The notes under the pieces are model-generated. The model did no database searches and was not told the DNA's origin. It saw only the letters and a list, made by a program, of their open reading frames with translations. Positions 7,226-14,344 of a DNA stretch of 40,013 nt are shown piece after piece. The DNA is from Pedobacter ureilyticus. GTDB lineage: Bacteria; Bacteroidota; Bacteroidia; Sphingobacteriales; Sphingobacteriaceae. The position numbers and the translations under genes are program-made. Numbering within the stretch: position 1 is the first letter of the stretch; each line of letters begins with the position of its first letter. The stretch lies in assembly GCF_005925345.1 (NCBI RefSeq), contig NZ_SSHJ01000034.1:1614-41626 (forward strand), read 5' to 3'.

Positions 7226-7816
7226 GCTGGTTTGTTGCAATATTTTTAAGTTTTTAAGCTCTTTTAGAATTTCTTTTTGGTCATTAATTACCGAAGTTTC
7301 ATTTAAAGGGTTTCCTGCTTTTTCCGAATTGATACGTTTAAACATTTTATCATTATAAAAGTATTTTCTGCTTTCGTAAAATTTGGAATTACTTCTGTCA
7401 AAAGGCAGATGATATTGTTCTAGACTTTCGAAAACGAATAGGAGCCTAGAATTGTCAAGATAATATTCTCTTACCAAACGAAATGTTTCTCCCATTTGGT
7501 CGGTGTTTATTCTTTTGAGTTCACTGTTCAAATAGAAAAACTTTACTTCCCCACCTTCGTTTGTGCCCTCTAAAAATTCTTTTCTAATTTTATCCCATTT
7601 TGTAATTTTGTTAATTTGATTAAAATTGCCTCGTATTTCATTGATTAAACTGTCGACTTGTTTATTGTTTAGGCTATCTTTTTTAACTGGTACAGGGTTT
7701 ACTTTATGTGCTGATGTTTCAAAATTGTCTTTTGCTGACACAATGCTTTTGTCGTGATTTGTACAACTCAAGCAGATTAAAGAAATAAATAATAAAAGTG
7801 TTGTTATTGATTTCAT
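7220..7816 (-). CDS. Cassette-borne lipoprotein of unknown function
   Basis: The 198-residue protein has a signal peptide with lipobox CLSC, Cys at about residue 18, followed by a Lys/Asp/Asn-rich linker to about residue 55. The mature domain, about 60-198, is helical then beta and charged (INEIRGNFNQINKITKWDKIRKEF, then EGGEVKFFYLNSELKRI and YYLDNSRLLFVFESL). I do not recognise it. The TAA stop (7220-7222) lies inside the attC core GTTATAG. This is the first cassette of the array in the reading direction; its start is 25 bases after the terminal core at 7842-7848. Confidence 0.74.
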   Translation of the reverse strand: MKSITTLLLFISLICLSCTNHDKSIVSAKDNFETSAHKVNPVPVKKDSLNNKQVDSLINEIRGNFNQINKITKWDKIRKEFLEGTNEGGEVKFFYLNSELKRINTDQMGETFRLVREYYLDNSRLLFVFESLEQYHLPFDRSNSKFYESRKYFYNDKMFKRINSEKAGNPLNETSVINDQKEILKELKNLKILQQTSL

Positions 7817-7841
7817 AGTAGTGTCGTTTGTTCAAACTTGC

Positions 7842-7848
7842 CTATAAC
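7842..7848 (-). other. Terminal cassette core, array boundary or attI-like junction
   Basis: CTATAAC here pairs with GTTATAG at 7219-7225 on the other side of the 7220-7816 gene. Unlike every other core it is not followed by a matching attC palindrome. It therefore marks the start of the array and is where an attI site would be expected. No integrase gene follows on the right. Confidence 0.55.
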
Positions 7849-8211
7849 TTGTTTATACCCCTCATAAAATGGCGCAAAGCCATCCGAAATGTGTTCGCTT
7901 TGCGCCATAAAATCAAGGCTTTATTTTAAAATCAAATATAATTTTTTTTATTACAAATCATCAAAGGAGCTTTTTAATATTCTGTAGGCTTTTAGTGCTC
8001 GCATGTGTATAAATTAAGTGGTTTATACCGTTTTTGCCAACTAAACCCTACAGCAGCGGAAATACTTTTTGTTGATAGCTGCAACCTTATTTATAGCAAT
8101 ACAGAAATGGCATTGCCAATGCTTAGCATAAGCGCTGTAACTTAACAAAAAGATTGTAGCGAATGGAGGGGCTATCAGTACCTAAAAGAGATGAAATTGC
8201 TTTTCGAAAAA
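7849..8211. other. Non-coding junction between the cassette array and the chromosomal genes
   Basis: No ORF of note is found in these 363 bases. Visible structure: an 11-bp inverted repeat at 7870-7907, a CTTTTTGTT/AACAAAAAG pair at 8065-8073 and 8144-8152, and inside that pair the palindromes TGGCATTGCCA (8108-8118) and ATGCTTAGCAT (8119-8129). An A/T-rich run lies at about 7920-7965. It could hold attI, an integrase-binding region, or decayed sequence; the sequence alone does not decide. Confidence 0.5.
7870..7907. repeat. Inverted repeat (stem-loop) next to the array boundary
   Basis: TGGCGCAAAGC at 7870-7880 and GCTTTGCGCCA at 7897-7907 are perfect complements with a 16-base loop. No T-run follows on either strand, so a simple rho-independent terminator is not supported. 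Its position 22 bases outside the terminal core makes it a candidate part of the integration region. Confidence 0.6.
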
Positions 8212-8670
8212 TTATACGCTAAATTGTTTTAAGTGATGGTCTAAATGCTTGTAAAACATGTTATTCCATTCATTAGCACTTAGTGGGCCAAAAGAGTGCG
8301 ATATTTTACCATCAAAAATATAAGAACCTAATATCTCCGTTTCAAGGATATAATCAATTAAGCGTTGCTTTTCCTGCTCAAAATCTCTTTCATCGGTAAT
8401 TAAAAATGCCGGGGCAGTTTTGTTGTTTTTTGGATAGGCCTTGGCACTTACCACCATTTTTTTTACAAAATTTTTTAAGATAAAGCCCATGAAAAAGCCT
8501 GGCTTAGGATGTTTATCGGTGTAAACCATTTCGTAGGCTACGCAACAATGTGCCAACATTTGCGCAACATTCATGGTGCCCCATAATGGTTGCGAATTTG
8601 GAGTGAGCTTGTTTATTCTATCTATTACGTCTTCGGCGACTTCTTTGGCAAAGATATTAGGTAGATCCAT
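8212..8670 (-). CDS. DUF1569 (DinB-like) family protein
   Basis: The 152-residue protein shows the DUF1569 signature: WGTMNVAQMLAHC near residue 30, a PKPGFF stretch, and a C-terminal FGPLSANEWNNMFYKHLDHHLKQFSV. The His residues in AHC and KHLDHHLKQF are at the positions used for metal binding in DinB-type four-helix proteins. Such proteins are soluble and often linked to thiol or stress chemistry, but the reaction of this family is not known. It is the first ordinary chromosomal gene right of the cassette array. It lies 112 bases downstream of the secreted hydrolase gene and may or may not share its transcript. Confidence 0.8.
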   Translation of the reverse strand: MDLPNIFAKEVAEDVIDRINKLTPNSQPLWGTMNVAQMLAHCCVAYEMVYTDKHPKPGFFMGFILKNFVKKMVVSAKAYPKNNKTAPAFLITDERDFEQEKQRLIDYILETEILGSYIFDGKISHSFGPLSANEWNNMFYKHLDHHLKQFSV

Positions 8671-8689
8671 ATTGCTTTTATAAAGGTGG

Positions 8690-8771
8690 AGACACGTGAT
8701 GAAGCGTCTTTGTCAAGTTACATTATTGGCTCTTTTTGCTGGATTGAGACGCATAATAATACGTCTTTACA
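8690..8771. repeat. Two short related palindromes (GAGAC...CGTCTTT)
   Basis: GAGACACGTGATGAAGCGTCTTT at about 8690-8711 and GAGACGCATAATAATACGTCTTT at about 8746-8768 share both ends and differ in the middle. Each could fold through AGAC(G)/CGTCT. They look like a small intergenic repeat family occurring twice here. Confidence 0.45.
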
Positions 8772-8782
8772 GCATAGCTTCG

Positions 8783-9559
8783 CTATTTTTTATTTGACAA
8801 CAACCAAGGTAGTAGTTCTGGTTCTGCAAAAGCACTATCCCAGCTGTTGTGATTTGCTTTTAAATATAGTGTAAACTTGGCATCATTGCCTAATTTTTTT
8901 CTTTCTCTGTAAATGCCATACGAAAACTGAGGGGTGACTACATCGTCAAGGCCACCGTGAAAAATCCATAGGGGAACATCCTTGTATTTCTTTACATTCT
9001 TCACATTGTCGCCACCACAAATTGCAAATGCAGCGGCAAAAGTTTTAGGCTTTCTCCTCAAAATTTCGAAGGTTCCCATGCCGCCCATAGATAAACCGCC
9101 AACATAAATTCTTGACGGATCAACGTAACTGTGCTTGAAATACTGATCAGTAAATTGTAGCACCAAACTCATCGCCTTTGTTGGCTCGCCACCTTTTACA
9201 AAAGTAAAAAAACGCTTGTTGTTTACCGTATCGATATCTACATTGGCCCAATAACTGGTTTGGCTACATTGAGGGAAAATCGTAATCACTTCATTGCTGT
9301 TCCTAAAATTATCATTCAGAAACAATTTACCACCGTTAGCCAACTGTTTTTGGTTGTCGTTTCCACTCTCTCCTCTACCATGCAGAAATAAGATTACGGG
9401 ATATTGCTTACTCGCATCAAAGTTTTTGGGGTAAAGAATACGATATTTTAAAGTATCGCCCTGACTAACAAATTCTTCTTTTTTGTATAAGGATAAATCT
9501 TGCGCAAAGGTGGTAATGCTAAGGAAGAATAGTTGGAGTAGTATGGCTGTTTTTTTCAT
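8783..9559 (-). CDS. Secreted alpha/beta-hydrolase (peptidase/esterase-like)
   Basis: The start is placed at 9559 (MKKTAILLQL), giving a clean signal peptide ending TTFAQ and 258 residues; an ATG 24 bases upstream is also possible. The fold is alpha/beta-hydrolase. FLHGRGESG at about 59-66 is the oxyanion loop, GLSMGG at 155-160 is the nucleophile elbow with Ser157, HGGLDDVV carries the acid Asp205 or Asp206, and ANHNSW carries His237. It resembles the COG4099 predicted peptidase and feruloyl/acetyl-esterase-like group, and is probably periplasmic or surface-exposed. It follows the beta-glucosidase gene after about 150 bases holding a REP-like palindrome, so membership in the polysaccharide operon is plausible but not certain. 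Specificity (peptide or ester) is undetermined. Confidence 0.8.
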   Translation of the reverse strand: MKKTAILLQLFFLSITTFAQDLSLYKKEEFVSQGDTLKYRILYPKNFDASKQYPVILFLHGRGESGNDNQKQLANGGKLFLNDNFRNSNEVITIFPQCSQTSYWANVDIDTVNNKRFFTFVKGGEPTKAMSLVLQFTDQYFKHSYVDPSRIYVGGLSMGGMGTFEILRRKPKTFAAAFAICGGDNVKNVKKYKDVPLWIFHGGLDDVVTPQFSYGIYRERKKLGNDAKFTLYLKANHNSWDSAFAEPELLPWLLSNKK

Positions 9560-9583
9560 AATGATAATTTTTTGTAAACTCAT

Positions 9584-9654
9584 CCGTCATTTCGAGCATA
9601 GCGAGAAATCTAGTTTCATGCTAGATTTCTCCTCATTCTTCGTCGAAATGACGG
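9584..9654. repeat. REP-like imperfect palindrome
   Basis: CCGTCATTTCGA at 9584-9595 pairs with TCGAAATGACGG at 9643-9654, and AGAAATCTAG pairs with CTAGATTTCT inside. The bases between pair less well. It is related to the element at 24814-24890 and to the one after gyrB, so it is one copy of a dispersed intergenic family. It may act as a transcript-end structure between the GH3 and hydrolase genes. Confidence 0.7.
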
Positions 9655-9709
9655 AGTTAATAGCAAATTAGGATCTCTCCACTACGGTCGAGATGGCGGC
9701 GTTCTTAAA

Positions 9710-12004
9710 TTACTTCACCAATTTAAAATCTACCGCTTTTACATCTCTAGAATTTGTGCCTACAAAAGCTTTAAAATCTCCAGCTTCTGATACAAATTTC
9801 AGTTCATTGTTGTAAAATCTTAACATTTCCTCTGTAATGGTAAAGGTAACGGTTTTAGTTTCGCCAGGTTGCAGATTTATTTTTTGGAAGCCTTTTAGTT
9901 CCTTTACTGGGCGGGTACTGGTGCCAACTAAGTCGCGGATATAAAGCTGTGCCACTTCCTCTCCTGCATATTTGCCACTATTGGTAATGGTGGTAGTTAG
10001 CGTTATTTTTTGTCCGGGTTTCAAAGTATTATTGCTAATTTTTACGTCGTCATAAGTAAATGTGGTGTAACTTAAACCAAAGCCAAAAGGATATAAAGGA
10101 TCATTGGTTACATCCAAATAGTTAGACCAAAACCTGGTAAACCAAGGTTTGTCGCCTAGTGGTCGGCCAGTCATTTTATGTGCGTAGTATAATGGAATTT
10201 GCCCCACGTTTTGCGGAAAGGTCATGGTTATTTTACCCGATGGATTGACATCGCCAAATAACACATCGCCAATGGCTTTTGCCGCCTCTACGCCGCCAAA
10301 CCATACATTTAAAATAGCTGGAATATTAGCTTGCTCCCAAGTTAAGGTCATTGGTCGGCCAGCAAACAACACTAAGACCACAGGTTTACCAGTTTTCAAT
10401 AAGGCCTCCAATAATCTTTTTTGCGTATCTGGAATGCCAATATCAGTTCGGCTAGAGCTTTCACCACTCATTTCAGAAGCTTCGCCCAATGCGGCCACTA
10501 CCACATCTGCTTTTTCTGCAATTTTTACCGCCTCGGCAATAATTTCACTTTCAGGTCTATTGTCACGAGGGATGTCTCTGCCGTGGGCAGTGCCCCAAAT
10601 TTGTTGGTTGGGGTCGCCAATTAGGTTTGAACCTAAGGCATGTACAATTTTTACTTTATCGCCAGCTACTTCTGTTAAACCTTGTAGTAGCGTAGGCACT
10701 TTAGACATATCTGCATTTACGCTCCACGTACCTGGCATATTACTCGCAGTATTGGCTAGTGGGCCAATTAAAGCAATGGTTCCTTTTCTTTGTAGTGGTA
10801 AAGTTTGATTGTCGTTTTTTAATAACACAAAAGTTTTGGTGGCAGCTTCGCGGGCAAACTTCAAGTTTTCTTGTGTTAATATTTCTTTTGCTGCTCTTTC
10901 CTCGCTACAATATTTAAAAGGATCATCAAATAAACCTAGTTTATATTTAGCTTCTAAAATTAAGCGACAAGCCGAGTTAATTTGAGCGATGGTTACCTTG
11001 CCTTCGTTAAGATTTTGTTTTAAGGTAGTTAAAAAACCTTCACTTACCATATCCATATCGGTGCCAGCTTTTAAGGCCAAGCCCGATACGGTTTTTAAAT
11101 CACCTAAACCGTGGGCAATCAGTTCGCTTACACCAGTATAATCTGAAGCAACGAAACCTTTAAAGCCCCATTGTTTACGCAGCAAGTCGGTTAACAACCA
11201 TTTATTGGCTGTTGCCGGAACACCATTGATATCATTAAAGGAAACCATTACGCTACCTGCACCAGCATCAATAGCTGCTTTATAGGGTGGTAAATATTCG
11301 TTATACATCCTATCGAAACTCATGTCGGTAGTATTGTAATCTCTTCCACCTTCGGCTGCGCCATATAAGGCCAAATGTTTTACGCAAGCCATCATGGTGT
11401 TAATAGCTTTTAAATCGTTGCCTTGATAGCCTTTTACCATTACTTTGGCAATTTCGGAGCCCAAGAATGGATCTTCGCCGCTACCTTCGGCTACACGGCC
11501 CCAGCGTGGGTCGCGGGCCAAATCTACCATTGGCGAGAAAGTCCAGTTTAAGCCATCGGCTGTAGCTTCTTGTGCTGCAATCCTAGCGGTTTTTTGTATC
11601 ATTGGCAAATCCCAACTTGCGGCCAAAGCCAGGGGAATAGGGAAGGTGGTTTTGTAACCATGTATTACATCCTGTCCAAAAATCATTGGGATTTTTAAAC
11701 GGCTGCGCATGGCAATTTCTTGTGCCTTGCGTATTTTTTGCGGCGTAGTTAAGCTAAAAATCCCGCCAACATCGCCTTTGGCAATTTTGGCTTCTACACC
11801 TGTACTTACCGCCGAACCCGTGGTAGCTTCGCCGCCGGTAACTAAGTTCAATTGCCCAATTTTTTCATCAACCGTCATTTTAGATAGGAGCTTGTTGATG
11901 AAAGTATTCATTTTTTGTTGTTCGGAATTTACAGTTTTTTGTTGGGCGAAACCAGCGTTAAATGTAAATGCGGCTATTACGATTAGGAAGTTGATTTTTT
12001 TCAT
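9710..12004 (-). CDS. bglX: Glycoside hydrolase family 3 beta-glucosidase
   Basis: The 764-residue enzyme has a signal peptide ending GFAQ at about residue 20, so it is periplasmic or exported. It matches BglX along its length: the (beta/alpha)8 domain contains FGQDVIHGYKTTFPIPLA, SPMVDLARDPRWGR and KHLALYGAAEGGRDYN, with the nucleophile Asp288 in VASDYTG. Then come the alpha/beta sandwich with the GEASEMSGESSSRTDIGIP loop and a C-terminal fibronectin-III-like domain from about residue 650. GH3 enzymes release glucose from beta-glucosides. Beside two GH144 enzymes its likely substrates are sophoro-oligosaccharides made from beta-1,2-glucan; some Bacteroidota GH3 enzymes of this type prefer sophorose. 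It is co-directional with the phosphoesterase, 11 bases away, so probably co-transcribed. The linkage preference is inferred from context. Confidence 0.92.
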   Translation of the reverse strand: MKKINFLIVIAAFTFNAGFAQQKTVNSEQQKMNTFINKLLSKMTVDEKIGQLNLVTGGEATTGSAVSTGVEAKIAKGDVGGIFSLTTPQKIRKAQEIAMRSRLKIPMIFGQDVIHGYKTTFPIPLALAASWDLPMIQKTARIAAQEATADGLNWTFSPMVDLARDPRWGRVAEGSGEDPFLGSEIAKVMVKGYQGNDLKAINTMMACVKHLALYGAAEGGRDYNTTDMSFDRMYNEYLPPYKAAIDAGAGSVMVSFNDINGVPATANKWLLTDLLRKQWGFKGFVASDYTGVSELIAHGLGDLKTVSGLALKAGTDMDMVSEGFLTTLKQNLNEGKVTIAQINSACRLILEAKYKLGLFDDPFKYCSEERAAKEILTQENLKFAREAATKTFVLLKNDNQTLPLQRKGTIALIGPLANTASNMPGTWSVNADMSKVPTLLQGLTEVAGDKVKIVHALGSNLIGDPNQQIWGTAHGRDIPRDNRPESEIIAEAVKIAEKADVVVAALGEASEMSGESSSRTDIGIPDTQKRLLEALLKTGKPVVLVLFAGRPMTLTWEQANIPAILNVWFGGVEAAKAIGDVLFGDVNPSGKITMTFPQNVGQIPLYYAHKMTGRPLGDKPWFTRFWSNYLDVTNDPLYPFGFGLSYTTFTYDDVKISNNTLKPGQKITLTTTITNSGKYAGEEVAQLYIRDLVGTSTRPVKELKGFQKINLQPGETKTVTFTITEEMLRFYNNELKFVSEAGDFKAFVGTNSRDVKAVDFKLVK

Positions 12005-12015
12005 TTATGTATATA

Positions 12016-13002
12016 TTATTCTTGTTTAGTTAAGCCAAAATTGACATTCTCAAAGTCAAAATTTTGCTCCTTTTCTAACTTAAATTCATTTATGTATGGC
12101 GAAAAAGTTTTAATGCTAAGTGTTTTTTTCTTAAAGTTTAAATCTAGAATTCTCAGAAAACCATTTCCGCCCTTAATAGATCCTTTAACACCTTCTTGGT
12201 AATTGGCTAACATTTGATAAGTCGGTAAGCCTGCGTCATTTGTACTTACAAGCGTACCAACACCACTATTTAAAATATGACCAGAAAATACAAAGCGAAC
12301 GTTTGCATGTTTGCGAATTAATTTCTCCCAGATTTGTTCGCCGTCGTTAACTGCTTTTTCTCCAACATCTTTACCAACTCCGTAAGCTTGTGGTCGCCAA
12401 CTATCACCTTCGCCTATTCTGGTATTATCGCTGTACATGTAGGCATGGGTATTTACAATAGCCAATCTATCTGGATATTTGGCTAATATTTCATTTGCCC
12501 AAGCTAAAACCTCATTTCTAGGCCCAAATTCTAAAGTAATAATGATCCATTTTACTTTTCCTGTGTTTAATAGGTAATAAGAATTATCTAATTTTTCAGG
12601 TTCAAATGTTCCACCAAAATGAGATTGTTTTGCAAACTCATTAAAAGGGAAGTAATGATTAAAGATGCTGCTATTTCTTACATCTGCAAATTTGCCAGGG
12701 CCACTACCCATATCGTGATTGCCAACTGCCAATATATATGGAACTTTATTGTCGATCTTAGAAAAAGCGTTTTTTACCGTTTGCCATTCTTTGTCGTTAT
12801 TGTTTTGGGTTAAATCTCCCTGTTGCAAAACAAAGTTGATGTGCTTTGCGTTGTGTGCAATCCAATTGAGCTGAGTATCCATTATTTCAGGATATTTCTC
12901 TGCATAAGTTTGGGTATCTGGTAATAATACAATCCTTACTTTTTGGCTACAGGAAGCCAAAAATAAACCAATCAGTAAGAAGATATATACGTTTCTATTC
13001 AT
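12016..13002 (-). CDS. Calcineurin-like metallophosphoesterase lipoprotein
   Basis: The 328-residue protein has a lipobox LASC with Cys at about residue 18. The metal-binding motifs of the metallophosphoesterase fold follow: LLPDTQTY (an Asp with Gln in place of the usual His, common in this secreted group), QQGDLTQNN, AVGNHDMG, VNTHAYM and FSGHIL. All ligands needed for a dinuclear site appear present. It is embedded between GH144 and GH3 genes with gaps of one and 11 bases, which ties it to glycan use. A phosphodiesterase removing phosphoglycerol or another phosphoryl group from the glucan is a reasonable inference. A general scavenging phosphatase is the alternative. Confidence 0.88.
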   Translation of the reverse strand: MNRNVYIFLLIGLFLASCSQKVRIVLLPDTQTYAEKYPEIMDTQLNWIAHNAKHINFVLQQGDLTQNNNDKEWQTVKNAFSKIDNKVPYILAVGNHDMGSGPGKFADVRNSSIFNHYFPFNEFAKQSHFGGTFEPEKLDNSYYLLNTGKVKWIIITLEFGPRNEVLAWANEILAKYPDRLAIVNTHAYMYSDNTRIGEGDSWRPQAYGVGKDVGEKAVNDGEQIWEKLIRKHANVRFVFSGHILNSGVGTLVSTNDAGLPTYQMLANYQEGVKGSIKGGNGFLRILDLNFKKKTLSIKTFSPYINEFKLEKEQNFDFENVNFGLTKQE

Positions 13003-13003
13003 T

Positions 13004-14332
13004 TCAAATTTTCGGACTTTCGAAGCCCAATTTTTTCAAACCTGCTTTAATTTCTGGTGCGCTCATGAAAAGGTTCCAAAGCAGTCCGGTGCGTCCATTT
13101 TCAATCATCACTACAATTGGCCCTTGGTCTATACCGATATAGCGTTTAGGATACCAATTGTCGGTTTCGCTGTAAGCATCGTAAAATCCGAACTCGCCCC
13201 AAACTTTATCGTTCATGTTTTCATATAAGTTTCTGATCACTTGCATGCTTTCTTTTGGCGTGTAAGGATAAGATGAAAGTGCCGCAGTTGGACTAATTAC
13301 GCCAAAGTCTTCGCTTGGCATGTGTGCCTTATAACCTTTTACCGAGTAGCTTGCCGTCATTCCCCATGAGTTTTTGCCGTAACCTTTAAAGCCCTTAGGG
13401 TTGGCAATGGCGTAATCATAATTAATCAGGGTTTGGTTTCTGTTTTCTTGCCAGTAATCAGCATATCTATCTTTTAAACCTTTGGGGTTAAGACCCAAGT
13501 AAGAATAATGTGCCCAGAATAGCGGGCCAACGCTTTCGCCCACTACATTGTGTTTTAGTTTAATTGGGTGTCCGTACATGGAGATATTGGTGTTGATCTT
13601 ACCGCTCTTGGCCCAACCTTGGTGGTAAACTTCGGCTGGCACACCATGGGTAGGGGAGCAAGCTGCCATGATGTAGGTAATCAGACATTCATTGTAACCG
13701 GTAATGGCAAAGTTCATTTTCCAGCCAACAGTTGGCGACCAATGCCAGTACAATACATTTTCGTTATTTTTTCTGTAAAAGTTCCAATCAATACCTTTCC
13801 AAAGTTCATCTGCTTTTTGCGCTAGCGCTTTTTCTTCGGCATTGCCGCTGGCGTAGTATTGCCTTAGCGTTACCAAGGCCTGTGCTAAAAAAGAGGTTTC
13901 TACCAAATCTCCAGCGTCATCGCCTTTGCTAAAGGGCTTTGCTTTGCCAGAGGGATACATCCAATGGGCCCAAGCGCCGTGAAACCGCTCGGCTTTTGCC
14001 AAAAAATCAATCCCTTTTTTTAAATGCTCGTAGCCTTGCGCTCTGGTAATAAACTTACGTTCTATAGCTACAATGGTGCCCATAATACCGAAACCGCTTG
14101 CTCCGGTAGCAATAATGTCTTTATCGTTTTGTGGATAGATGTTGTCACTATGGTAGCGTTCTCTGGATAAGCCTGAGATAGGTTCGGCACCTTCGTAAAA
14201 GTACTTGTAGGTTTGACGTTGCACTTCGGTCAATAGTTCATCATCAGACAGTTTCTTTTCACTGTTCTTTGTTTTACTGACCGAGCAGCTTCCTAATAGG
14301 GCAAGAAAAGGGATTAATAATTTAAGTTTCAT
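13004..14332 (-). CDS. GH144-family beta-1,2-glucanase-like lipoprotein
   Basis: The 442-residue protein has a lipobox LLGSC with Cys at about residue 16. The rest is a single (alpha/alpha)6-barrel domain of the type Pfam calls Glycoamylase. Conserved blocks include GLSRERYH, GASGFGIMG, AERFHGAWAHW, GDLVETSFLAQALVT, WHWSPTVGWKMN, GYNECLITYIMAA and YIGIDQGPIVVMIENGRTGLLW. Characterised members of GH144 are an endo-beta-1,2-glucanase from Chitinophaga pinensis and a sophorose-releasing enzyme from Parabacteroides. Only 12 bases separate it from its larger paralog upstream and one base from the phosphoesterase downstream, an operon layout. One of the pair may act endo and the other exo; this is inference. 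Confidence 0.88.
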   Translation of the reverse strand: MKLKLLIPFLALLGSCSVSKTKNSEKKLSDDELLTEVQRQTYKYFYEGAEPISGLSRERYHSDNIYPQNDKDIIATGASGFGIMGTIVAIERKFITRAQGYEHLKKGIDFLAKAERFHGAWAHWMYPSGKAKPFSKGDDAGDLVETSFLAQALVTLRQYYASGNAEEKALAQKADELWKGIDWNFYRKNNENVLYWHWSPTVGWKMNFAITGYNECLITYIMAACSPTHGVPAEVYHQGWAKSGKINTNISMYGHPIKLKHNVVGESVGPLFWAHYSYLGLNPKGLKDRYADYWQENRNQTLINYDYAIANPKGFKGYGKNSWGMTASYSVKGYKAHMPSEDFGVISPTAALSSYPYTPKESMQVIRNLYENMNDKVWGEFGFYDAYSETDNWYPKRYIGIDQGPIVVMIENGRTGLLWNLFMSAPEIKAGLKKLGFESPKI

Positions 14333-14344
14333 GTGTGTGGTGTG

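Larger units (their letters stand above)
1..7848 (-). mobile_element. Integron-type gene cassette array (possible CALIN), read right to left
   Basis: Ten small ORFs, all on the minus strand, lie in nine compartments separated by palindromic sites. Each compartment begins and ends with complementary core bases: GTTAGGTGTA and TACACCTAAC around the 962-1621 gene, GTTATAAGCC and GGCTTATAAC around the 1797-2555 gene, GTTAGCTGCC and GGCAGCTAAC around the 2755-3592 pair. This follows from cassette recombination, where the start of a cassette pairs with its own R'' core. Reading in the minus direction, each ORF starts a few tens of bases after a core and is followed directly by its attC, the usual cassette polarity. 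The ORFs use many GAC Asp codons (seen as frequent gtc on the plus strand), unlike the flanking genes. No integrase is present in the window. The array continues past the left edge. Confidence 0.75.

Noticed and set aside
1..7848. The regularly placed repeats resemble a CRISPR array at first sight.
   Set aside because: The units are 131-154 bp with variable sequence, the intervals are 500-950 bp and each holds a gene. No short identical repeats and no cas genes are present.
10224..10808. A 194-codon plus-strand ORF within the GH3 gene.
   Set aside because: It is antisense to highly conserved GH3 sequence and its residues look like a reverse-frame shadow.
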